A stretch of 64,000 nucleotides of DNA from positions 3,598,501 through 3,662,500 of the forward strand of contig OX467089.1 of assembly GCA_950106755.1 (NCBI GenBank). Reading direction: 5' to 3'. Shown one piece after another: positions 38,287 through 48,630 of the stretch (position 1 is the stretch's first letter; each line of letters starts with the position of its first letter). The notes under the pieces are model-generated. The model was not told where the DNA came from and made no database searches. It saw nothing but the letters and a program-made list of their open reading frames with translations. The DNA is from Climacium dendroides (lineage: Eukaryota > Streptophyta > Bryopsida > Hypnales > Climaciaceae). The translations under genes were made by a program, and so were the position numbers.

Positions 38287-39403
38287 CCAAAATCATTTAA
38301 TATTTTTTTGAAAATGTTTTTTGCTACCTGGATTAACATTGAAATTGAAAAAAACATTTTAACTTTTGCAATATTTATCAAAATTCCATAAAACAAAGCT
38401 TCACACACAAATTATGATGAGTAGCATCCATCTTAAAAAATTTATGCAAAATTCCAAATTAAAAAATTTATGAGAGCTTGCCCCAAGTTTTCAAAAAGCC
38501 CAAAATGGTCTCCTTGGTCCTTTAGGGATCAATTTTTGAATGGTGTGACATTAGAAAGTAAAAATTGCTATCATTACACGAGTATAAGAAATGACACCAA
38601 AATAGATAATAAGATATCCAAATTTGGACTTTAGACATTCAGAATAGCTCACTAAAAATATATAATGCCTTAGTAAGTCATGTTTAAGAAAGAATATTCA
38701 TAAAAATGGCATGAAACATTTGCAAAATTTTCTAGGCCAATAATAAAATAAAATAAGTAGTATCAATGTACAACATATATATTTTTCTTATAAGTGCCTA
38801 CAAATGCCACTATGTAATCTTGTCTCCTATTTGTCATTGTTTAGGCCATCTCTTCAAAATGATAAAGTCATTCATATTAATCCATGTAGAAAGTGAAGTT
38901 ATATAAAGAGAATGAGAAAAACAAACTTCAAATTCAATGGGAAGTAATTTTTCTATTTGACAAGAGATATACATTCTATATTGTCTATGAATGTTAGATT
39001 TTAATGCATATGTGCTTGGGTTTATGTATGTATATGACTAATGTCTAAAAGAGTATTGGTTTAAAAAACTATTTGACTAATCATCTTGTCCAAGAAGAGA
39101 GAGAAGTGAAAAATTATTGTAAATCCGCCATGTAGGATACTTTGTTCAATAAATCTAGGCACATATCCAAGGTTGCATTCCTCCCTCTAATTTATGGCAC
39201 ACTTATATTATACAAGGAGGATGAAGTAGAGGTTTGATGAAATATATTTAAACTCATTCATGCATTAGTTCTCTCTCTATATATTTTAAAAAGTTAAACT
39301 ATTGAAAACACACCCCTTGCAACCGATAGAGGACAATTGAGTCGAACCAAATATGAAACTTGACATGTTTTTTTATCAACCCAATAGACACCACAATGAT
39401 GGG
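37447..39403. other. AT-rich spacer with an AT microsatellite
   Basis: An uninterrupted AT array occupies 38221-38281. A degraded TTAA-type tip (CCTTTAGGGATCAA) is seen near 38520. No gene is recognised. Confidence 0.55.
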
Positions 39404-39874
39404 TTAACTTCTAAAGCCTAAACTGCATTTTTTTTTGGCAACATAGTGATTCTAGGTAGCTTACTATGGATGTAATTTTATTTTTTTCTTATAATTTTTC
39501 ACACAACATGTGCCTGAGGAGTAACTTTAAGGCCCCAAAATTTTCATAACTCATAACTACATGGTTAAAAATTTATTATATGATATGTAGATTTCAAAGA
39601 TCGGTGAGCAATCCAATAACTAAAAAAAACTTATTTAAAACTTATTTTTTATGAAATAAAAATTTGAAATTAATTTTCTAGATTTACATATACATGGAGA
39701 GCTTTGAATCATTCCATCCCGATTAATGAGATGAAAGTTACCATCTTACCACAAGATCCTACAATTACATGTGTCCAAAAATGTATTTTCTCCCCAATAT
39801 TTGGTACTTGTACTAGAAATGCCAGTTTTGGAGCGTTTTTGGTGAATGCATATTCGAAAACCTTTCGGGGTTAA
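39404..39874 (+). mobile_element. TTAA-bounded element, family A, internally deleted
   Basis: Tips are TTAACTTCTAAAGCC at 39404 and CCTTTCGGGGTTAA ending at 39874. Left and right family A blocks are present but the middle is missing (471 bp). It marks the edge where composition changes to genic. Confidence 0.7.
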
Positions 39875-42800
39875 TGCGAAAATGGAAGGAATAGCTCAAG
39901 AATATCAGTGCAAAATAGAATATGATTTCAGAATACAAACCTACGGTCACTTGCTGGTTCCGCTCAAATTTCTCCCCGAAATGAATGAATTATCTTGGAA
40001 ATATCGCGGCGGATGCATTCATTGAGGGAAACTTCGAGGAGGATCTTTCCACCTACGGTTATTAGTAAAGAAAACACAGGAACAAGAGTAATGACAGACG
40101 GATTGTTCATCATTTCCAATCACGGAGGAGGAAAACAAAGTTCTGAAGACTTGAGGAGGAAGGGAACTTGTCAACCTGGAGTACGAAGCAAGAACCAATG
40201 TTCGGATACCCAGTGGCTTTGCATTCCTGAGAACGGGGGCTCTAAAGTAAAAAAGCTGCCTCAGGTCAAATAGAAAACGTAGCCGACCACTGATTGTGAA
40301 GGAGCGACATAATGAGATCCATGGGAGCTTAATTTAGGCCGACAGGACTAGATATGGCATGGGAGGTCTGCAGGAGGGAAAAGGAGAGATAATTGCGTAT
40401 ACAGACAAGTATTCGGAGAATTCGCAGGAACGCAGGGCGAATTGACCCCGCCTCCTTTATATTAAGTCGACGGAATCTCCGCCTCTCACTCCACCTCCTG
40501 TTCTTCCTCCTTTTCACGTACGGGACCAGCGGCGCACAATATATCTCATCCACACCACCAGCACACTCTGCCCTCTCCAAAATGGGACTACTCAACTTAC
40601 CCGTCAACTCCTTCGGAGGCGAATGGGGTTGCGTCTCACACCGTGACCAAGTCGCTCGTGACCACCTGTGAGTACAGTAGATGTTCCAATTTCAGTTTCA
40701 GACAACAATATTTACTTCAGAATTTGACTCTTTCTCGGTTTCGGATGAAGTAATTAAACACGCGAGAATGTTATAACCAAAATAGTAGTCTCTAGCATTC
40801 CAATCAAGCTGTCGACTGTGACTAGGGAAATCAACAATTGCCAAGCTAGGGAAATTTGATAAGTATTGACTGTTTCTATAAGCTATCACAACTGCAACAT
40901 CGGGTTCCAACTACTCTAGTTACACATGCTTTGTTCCTTTCGTGGAGGGAGCGTACGCATGCAGCTTTACTGGAAAACATAGATAATTTATCGCCAGCCA
41001 GGAAACCGTGTCCTCTCGGTTTGTTCTGGGACTTCGCACTGGTATATGTTAACTTAGATGTCCTCTGCTCGAAAAAAGACAGAGAGCTTACACGTGCAAC
41101 TTGCAAAACTTATTTTTTAATAATATGAAAAAACTCCTAGAAAATGATCCGAATCTCCACAGTTAGGCAGATGCTATACCGTACGCAGATACGCCTACAG
41201 TCCTGTATATTTCAGAGGAGCAAAAGGGCATCATCCTTAAATCCTTCGAATGGTAAATGCAACACCCGCATTTATCGCATTATGAAGGGGGGTTTCCACC
41301 ACTTAGTCACTTACTATGTGCAGTACAAGCGAGGACATAATGAAGAGTAGAAGAATCGCAGGATTCACTTAATGGGTGCAGCTACCGTAATGGCCAAAAG
41401 TCAAATCCAGGGTCCAAGCTTAAACACGGTCTGTCTACAATATGCTTGAGAGGGCCACGGCTCATAATATGCAACAAACACAGAACAGTATAACACCCCT
41501 CTGAGGCTCCGACACAGAACACCCCTCTGAGGCCCTAATTACTACTGTATGGCGTAGGTACAATCCCACCTTAGTGACCTTACGTACCTTCCAATGCTAT
41601 CAGGGACTCAGGGAAGATGCTTTTCGAAGTCATATACGTACCTGGGCGAGTGGAAGAGTCAAACGTTGTACGTAAAGATACGGAACAACAGCAGAAGTCC
41701 TGAGGAAGAGGGTCAAGTGCCGGTGAGTGGAAACAAAAGACTGGTGACAGCATCTGTGGGACTCGAGACTTCAAACTTCATAGTTTCCAGTCCCCCTAGC
41801 AAAACATTGCGATTCCCGAAATGTACCCTGAAGGCGAGAAAATTAAAGCTGATCCGAAGGAATTTTCAGTGCGATGTGTTCCAGGAGATCTGCCAGAAGC
41901 AGAGCCCTTGCAAAACCCTGTTGAATTGTTCTCAATTGGACAAACTTGATGGAGGATAACACCAAACTGTGTCCCACCTGGGGTTCAACGCTGCCGCCCG
42001 ATTAATTCGAAGGGACTCAACAGAAAGTGGGAAGATGTTGAGCACGAACCAGTTAGATGCTAAACATTTACACTTGCCTCATTTAGACGTCACCTCAATA
42101 TCACCGCCCACCTGCAGAGTCTTTAGCTTTCCGTCCAAATGTTACATTGCGGGAGGTAGTAGGTGGCGGGAACGTATTGAGCTTCTGCAATCTGAAGCTG
42201 ACCTTGTTCACAGAACCAGTAAACAGCACTCAAAGAGGGCCCATTCAAAGTCGTTGGAAGCAAGCCCTGAGTTTCATGAGAACCTCATATCTAATCGTAA
42301 TCGTTCTTGCAACTTATCTGTTCCAATATTTCTATATGCTTCGGCAGATCGGCATCTGTGATACTCACCAGACAAAGGACATAAAGACTCCACTATGAGT
42401 ATAATGTTAATGACGAGATAACCGCTCTCTATTTACCAAGTTCATTCCAGTGAAATTGATCAGACATTTACTATTATTCACTCAATTCAGAAAGCCGAAA
42501 TAAGAGTGTTCTCTCCTTCCAAATAGTTCTGAATGGTAGCCCGCCGTCGCAGGATATCAAATCCGGCCTCAAGGAATAAACTCAACACGGATTAATAAAC
42601 CTCAGCACCGGCAGGGTCACATTTCAAAACAAGTTTGTCAGAGACCGACAAGAATCAAAACTTCGTAAGAAAAGAGCCAGATCTATTAAAAGATAACAAT
42701 ATGCAGAGACTGCGGCGTAACAAAAACGTTTGCTCAGTGCTCGACTTGGAACAAAATGACTACTCTCATTCAGGATGTCTGGTTTAATTGGCCATAACCG

Positions 42801-43002
42801 GTAAACATATTCCTGCGGATGGCTCAGAGTGTTGCTGGAGACTGATAACAGTCAACATCAAGGTCACTAAGACATCTTAATATATCGTCCGTTTTCCTTT
42901 CTATGCTCTCTTGTCTGGTGTTTTGAGCTAGTTCTAAAAATATAAGCTCAAATAAACCCGTGTGGCACAATTGGATAGGAACCAACCAAATACAGGCCAT
43001 TC
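39875..43002. other. Genic-composition region downstream of LSM3, unassigned
   Basis: Base composition is close to that of the genes and unlike the spacers before it, and dispersed repeats are absent. LSM3's 3' UTR must start at 43002. Short frames on both strands (for example 41594-41959 plus and 40329-40607 minus) show no family motifs. A gene of small exons may be hidden here. Confidence 0.4.
40582..40667 (+). other. Possible first coding exon of an unrecognised plus-strand gene
   Basis: An ATG at 40582 opens a frame starting MGLLNLPVNSFGGEWG and running to a strong donor site (ACCT then GTGAGT) at 40668. The frame is also open upstream to 40393, through a CT-rich stretch that could be a 5' leader. 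The composition is genic and unlike the AT-rich spacer before 39900. I do not recognise the peptide and could not place the following exons with confidence, so the call rests only on the start, the donor and the base composition. It would be convergent with LSM3. Confidence 0.2.
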
Positions 43003-45868
43003 TTACGATGTCCGTAGTGGAGGAGAAACCAGAATGACACCATCACCACGCACAAACAAATAAGGAACCTTCCTGGAATGTGTCTGCAAAACCCCACATG
43101 AAACCCACAACTTATTAGTGGCAAGAGAGCACATGTAACACAAGTCTTACCAATCTGACACAGGTCATGGGGAAGCGTTAAAACGATTGGGCGACTAATT
43201 ACAGCATAGACACTTACAATCTCAGACTGCAGAATTTAAGTGAATTCATATAAGAAAGTAAGCCATTCGAGTAGACACGATAAGAACAAGGAACAGATTG
43301 ACGTGACGTCTTTTTCACTACTGAACTACTATGAACATCAAAATTCCTTCATAAGCTGTACACGTAAGCAAACAGATACCGTCCAGCCAAGACTGAACTG
43401 GACAAGGCATATTTTAATGATTAACTCATCGTGACTAATCTGGCATTGAGATCTGTACCTTATGCTGATGTCCGTGAAGAAATAATTACAGAATATATTG
43501 CATAATGCAATATCTAGGAAGTGATAAGAATTAAGCAAAAGCAGATCATTTAATACACTGGAATCAATACCAGCCTACAGATGTGTGATGAAGCATGTAA
43601 AGAAACAATTTGAAACCCAACTAAGGTGAAGATACCCATTCCCATCCCTTGTACCCAATTCCGTCATGATGTACCTAGGGTGCACATTTTCATAGTAAGA
43701 ATGTACTCTGCTGGTACATCATGACGGAATTGGTTACAGGGACGGGAATGGGTGGCATTAACTAGGAAAGGGACCATTACAGAATCCCCATAATCAATTG
43801 AACTTTCCAGTATCATTGAAACTGATCAAGGAAATAGGTAAGCCCTATGGAAATGAAGGCTGTGACTCATAGTGGCGCTAAAAATAAGCTCCTGAAAGGA
43901 AAACCAGAATGCACAGATAACCTCACTGATTCCCCAGCGTTTGACGAACAAGGACAACCACAGAAATTTCTACAGACCGTTACGTGAAACAAAGGAGACC
44001 GAATTATCTTAACAAACCCACCTACAAGGCTGGTTTGAAGAAGCTGAGAAGCTCGAGAACTATATTTGCGATGAAGTGGAATATTGTCAAATATCAATTG
44101 GAATCGATACGAAAACCAAAGTGGTTTGTAAGGCCTCCTACATTTAACCCGGACACGATGAGACCTATCTCCAAAGTACTTTGGCAAAAATGATCTGATT
44201 TATGGACCAATGGACCAATAGGTGCATTCCACATTATTACAATAATCTTAAAAGTCATCCATCGACCACTTTTTGGCCTCAGCGTCCACATTAAATGCGG
44301 AAATTAAAGCACAAAACTTGATTTCTTAAAACAATCTGAATACAAGGGAAGATAATCAAAGAGATAACTAAAGAGGATACGCTTTACATGATAAGCATGG
44401 AAACATGTCCAAGAGAAAATGCAAAAATGAGTTTCTCAAAAGACACTTAAACCTATATAGGATGAAGGGCACACTCTTACCCTCACAATCTCCTCATAGG
44501 TCTCATCATCGATTTCCACTGTGGTTACCACCTCCTCAACTTCTCCAAGAATCATGTTTAAGTGCTGGTCATAGGCCTGCACAACCATCCATTGCGTAAG
44601 AGCCGCTAGCAAGTAACTGCTTGAGAACATCACCGTCAGTGTCAGCGGCACATCACCTTGAAGTCTGCCAACACTCTCCGAGCTTAGAAACACTTTAGGG
44701 ACTTCTATCAAAATCGTTGCAGTATATCGAGGATACTCACGGGGATGAAAATCCAAACAAAACCCCGGAATACTAAACCTAGAATCAGATATCCACAGTG
44801 CTAACTTACACCACTAAAGTATTCCATACAGAAAATTGGAAAAATAATGACCGAGTATCACCCACATGCCTTTCTTGAAATCTAAGAGAGCTAATAATGC
44901 AATAGTCCTCACACTTTATGCTCCAATTAATGACACTTCAAAATTTTCCACTATGGCCCGAATGTCTTTCAAATCAAATAAGAAATCAAATATTCTTGAC
45001 CCATTAACTCTTCTCAGTGCAATGCCCAGCGGATGCGATAAATCCCGTTAACACTCCCATTGCAGAATCAAAAGAAATTCCAAGACCCTATCAGTATGAA
45101 CGGCACTAAAGTATTCAGTGAGGACGTTAGGGGAATTGAAGAAATAATAACTAAGTAACACCACATGCCTTTCCTGAAAACCACGTTAAAGTCGCCGGAA
45201 TAGTAATAATCTTTGACACTTTATGCACCGATTAATGACACTTCACCCTATTCTCTGAACTCCAGCATGGCGCGAATGACTTCCAAGACGGAAAGTTCAC
45301 AAAATTGTCAATTCTCCGCAGTGCCATATGCGCTAAATCCCGGGAACACTCCCACTGCGGAATCAAAAAATAATCCGAAACCCTAGCAGTACAGATGGCA
45401 CTTCAGTATTCCACGAGGATGCAAGGGAAACTGAAGAAACAATATCTGAGCACCACAACATGCCTTTCTTGAAATCTCAGATCGCGGAAATTGCAATAAT
45501 CTTCCCGCCAAATAACAATACCTTCAAATTTTTTGTTAGACTCCAAAATGGAGCGAATGACTTTCATGGCGAAGAAAGTCAGTCAGAAATAAAGTAGTCA
45601 TCAATTCTTCGCAGTGCAGTATGCACCGAATCCCAGTGACACTCCCATTGCACAATAAGTTTCTTTCCCAAACCCTAGCAGTCAGAACGGCACTCATCAC
45701 ACACCAAACGATGAAAAAACAAACCAGAACCGCGATTAGAAGCAAACGTACATGCAGCTTCCCGCGGAGTTCTCGGTCTGAGCGCAGCTTCACGTAGATG
45801 CGCTCGTCCAAGCTGAGCCGGATCAAGTCTAGAGGCTCCTTCACGGTACTGTCCTCCTCCGTTGCCAT
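43003..45868 (-). CDS. LSM3: LSM3, Sm-like protein of the LSM1-7/LSM2-8 rings
   Basis: Three coding exons on the minus strand: 45868-45752 (39 codons), 44576-44481 (32 codons) and 43083-43003 (26 codons plus stop), giving 97 residues, the usual LSM3 size. Introns (44577-45751 and 43084-44480) are GT-AG and both phase 0. The product starts [20 protein letters not shown] and carries the Sm1 motif across exons 1 and 2 ([19 protein letters not shown], then [15 protein letters not shown]) and the Sm2 motif [11 protein letters not shown] in exon 3, before a short tail ending PPLRTS. LSM3 is a subunit of the heptameric LSM2-8 ring on U6 snRNA (nucleus, splicing) and of LSM1-7 (cytoplasm, decapping and mRNA decay); that role is family knowledge. 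Intron 1 contains a 293-bp tandem triplicate and intron 2 a long inverted repeat. The ATG at 45868 is chosen because the family starts there; the same frame stays open further upstream, presumably in the 5' UTR. Confidence 0.96.
43634..43753. repeat. Long inverted repeat (hairpin) in LSM3 intron 2
   Basis: The left arm 43634-43675 and right arm 43713-43753 are near-perfect reverse complements over about 41 bases, with a perfect core AATTCCGTCATGATGTACC, separated by a 37-base loop. It could be a small foldback element or an intronic small-RNA precursor; the sequence alone does not decide. Confidence 0.85.
44812..45690. repeat. Three tandem units of about 293 bp inside LSM3 intron 1
   Basis: Units begin at 44812, 45104 and 45399 with variants of CACTAAAGTATTCC, and a fourth unit start appears at 45691, giving spacings of 292, 295 and 292. 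Each unit repeats the order ACATGCCTTTCTTGAAATC, a TTTATGC-type segment, GGCCCGAATG-like, CAGTGCAAT-like, CACTCCCATTGCAGAATC and AACCCTAGCAG. Identity is partial, so the array is old. It fills most of intron 1. Confidence 0.88.
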
Positions 45869-46079
45869 CCCTTTCAATTTTTTTTCTTCAGCAAACAAGA
45901 AGGATGACTCGAAACCAGGATCAAGAACGAGTTTCCACGCTCGTGAAAAAACGGGTAAAAACGTAAGCCACTCTGCGCAGGGCGAGGACTCGTACACTAC
46001 GTCGACGACGACACCATGGAAACTCTGAATCACAACCCTAACTCGGAAAACCCAAGAGATTGACGAGGACTCCAATGGA

Positions 46080-47278
46080 TGAATGAATGATGTGTAGAAC
46101 GAATGAAAGCATTCATCAACTTAACTGGTAATCTCATCATTACCGTAGTAGAAATAAAATAACTCTAAAATAACTCTAAAGAATTTTTTTGAGAATTTTT
46201 TCTTCGTGGTGAAAAGAGGATTTTATAGAATACTAAAAAAAATTTACTTTCGTCTAAATTTAATTATTGCAAAAGATGTTTAATTTGGCAAATGAGTTTA
46301 GATCATGTAAGAAACTATATATTATGAATTGAAGGGGCTGATAGGGAAGGTGAGGGGGTGACCCCTTGGACAATTCTACTTAGAATCCTCTACAAAAATT
46401 CTTTAAGAAAAAATTAATTAATTAATTCCAAAAGAAAGAAGAAAGTAAAGTCACAATGAATGTAAGATGGAAACAATTGTAATTTTTTACTAAGTTGATT
46501 GGAGGTTTTGCTTATTGTTTCTACATGAAGAAAAGAGATTCATATTTTATTATATTGAAATAAAATAAAATTTTGAAACCAAAATGAAGTTAGAATAAAA
46601 AATAATAATTTAGATTTAAATTCCAATATATTTTATAATAATCAAAAACATAAATGAATAAAACACAATATTGTGAAATTTAGATTCTAGCACATAGAGT
46701 TTACAAATGCAATGCTATTAATAGAATTAGATATCCAACTTTTACAAATGTCAAATTGGTGGTAGAATTAAATAAAATAGACAACAAAAGGATGAAAAAT
46801 CCCAAATAATATTATATATATAATATAATATAATAATTTTTCAATAATATATTTTAAAAAAGTTGATTTTTGAAAATAGCCTTGCTTGTCCACTCTATAG
46901 ATTTCTAATGTAGCCAACGTCTATAGTTGTGTAGACTGATGAAATGGAAGGATAGCTTGGCATACTCCCACATGATCAATGGAAAAGACTAATTGCAATT
47001 TTTAAGAAAACCAAAGTTTCTTCATTTAAGAATTGATTTGATGATTGATCAATTGCAAGGCTTTTTTTTGTAGCCATGCATTTTGATGCTAGTCAATGAC
47101 TTTTGGGAGTGGGCTAAGTTAATGACCACCTCTATACCACTCCCCAAAGGATTTTGCTCCTCATTGCCCATAGCTCACCTTGAAGAAAGCATGCCCCCAC
47201 ATTTCTACTTATCCAAGTCTCCACCCAAGCTTTGCAAAGTGAATTAACTAGCACTCGCAACTAATGATTGGACTCTTA
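46080..47278. other. AT-rich spacer upstream of LSM3
   Basis: Composition drops sharply to AT-rich about 200 bases upstream of the LSM3 ATG. The LSM3 promoter should lie around here, but no core element is clear. Confidence 0.5.
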
Positions 47279-47530
47279 CATCACAAAGTTTAGACCCTAC
47301 GGTTTGTCAACAATTATCATGTGGTTATCGTTGTTTCATGGTTTTGCATGTTAATTATAATTATCGCATCATTACAATGCAATTGCAAGTAATGGATTCT
47401 AATGATGCGATAACGATGCGAAGTAATGCATTGTAATAATGCGATAAATTGTAATTAACATGCAAAACCATGAAACAACAATAACCACATGATAACTGTT
47501 GACAAACTGTAGGGTCTAAACTTTGTGATG
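47279..47530. mobile_element. Palindromic foldback element, copy 2
   Basis: Same ends (CATCACAAAG and CTTTGTGATG) and interior as copy 1, 252 bp, flanked by TA on both sides. Confidence 0.9.
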
Positions 47531-48630
47531 TAGTTCTATAGACAATGTTAGCAAATATTAACCTATAACCTTAAATGGAGATGCTATCACAATAGGGGAA
47601 GCCCTCATCGAAAGTATTTCCTTGACTTGGTGATGGATACAAGTGAAGTGCTTTGGTTGGAGAACTTGGTTGCCTTCACCAAACTCATTAAACAACTTAA
47701 ATAGGACCAAAAGATGAATAACATGTTTTCAAATTCCTTGAACAAGTCACTGAAGATCTTCAAATTCCTTGAGCAAGTCACTGAAGAACTTCTTACTACT
47801 GTGACTACTCTTCCTTAATAAGGACATGAAGATAAGGTAAACTACCCCATTCCAAACCAAATGGGAGCAAATTTATTGTAGGCTACATTATGTAGCATGA
47901 TCTTAGTATGGGGCCCCCAATGATCCAAACCTAGAATCTCTTTATCTATCCACTATGTAGGAAATCAAAGTTGTCTTTTGGAGTATTCTTGGAATACCAT
48001 GGTAGACTTTTGATGTTCTCTTTGCCTAATTTTCTTTGGAAAACCTAATTTTTCTCCTAAAGTCTCTCCTTGTTGGCAACCATACTAATCACATTTTAAC
48101 AACTTACTACCCATCCATCCATTAAATTAGGCTATTTGTTTTGTTTTGTTTGTGGGATCTCCTGGACTGTGAATCTTCCAATTACATGCTTAGTACCATC
48201 GGAAGGCTCTCAACAAGGAAGGGTGCATGGGCTTTGTTCCCTAGCATTTGAACCCACAATGTGAAAGTTATTGAATTTCAAAGTTTTTATGAGTAAGAAA
48301 ATTAGAAAGTTAATTATTCTTTTGACTGTGGCAATGGCACAGGGCACACTAGTCTTTCCATGAAGGGTCCGTGATCTGGATCAAATTATGGGCTGAAGAA
48401 GGACGAGATTGCATGCTTCCATTATGGTTGAAATTAGGCATCTTTTAAGCACCACATAGATTCCTAGAGTATGAATAGTACTTTCTTTGTATGAGCCAAA
48501 GAATTCTCTCTTCATTTTTGTATGAGCCAAAGAATTCCAACTGCCAATCAATGGGCAAGATAGATTATTTTACATACCTGGACGGGTTATTACATGGAGT
48601 ACATTTATGATTGTTACATGGAACCTCCAA
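47531..48630. repeat. AT-rich spacer with dispersed repeat family E copy (48150-48350)
   Basis: The family E segment matches 19360-19590, ending in TTTTGACTGTGGCAATGGCA. The remainder down to the ABCG stop must hold the ABCG 3' UTR. Confidence 0.6.

Noticed and set aside
37994..38408. Two minus-strand frames rich in Tyr-Ile
   Set aside because: They are encoded by the AT microsatellite at 38221-38281.
45536..46075. Single 179-codon minus-strand protein
   Set aside because: Only the internal LSM3 exon 1 portion is real; the rest is 5' UTR upstream and intron 1 read-through downstream.
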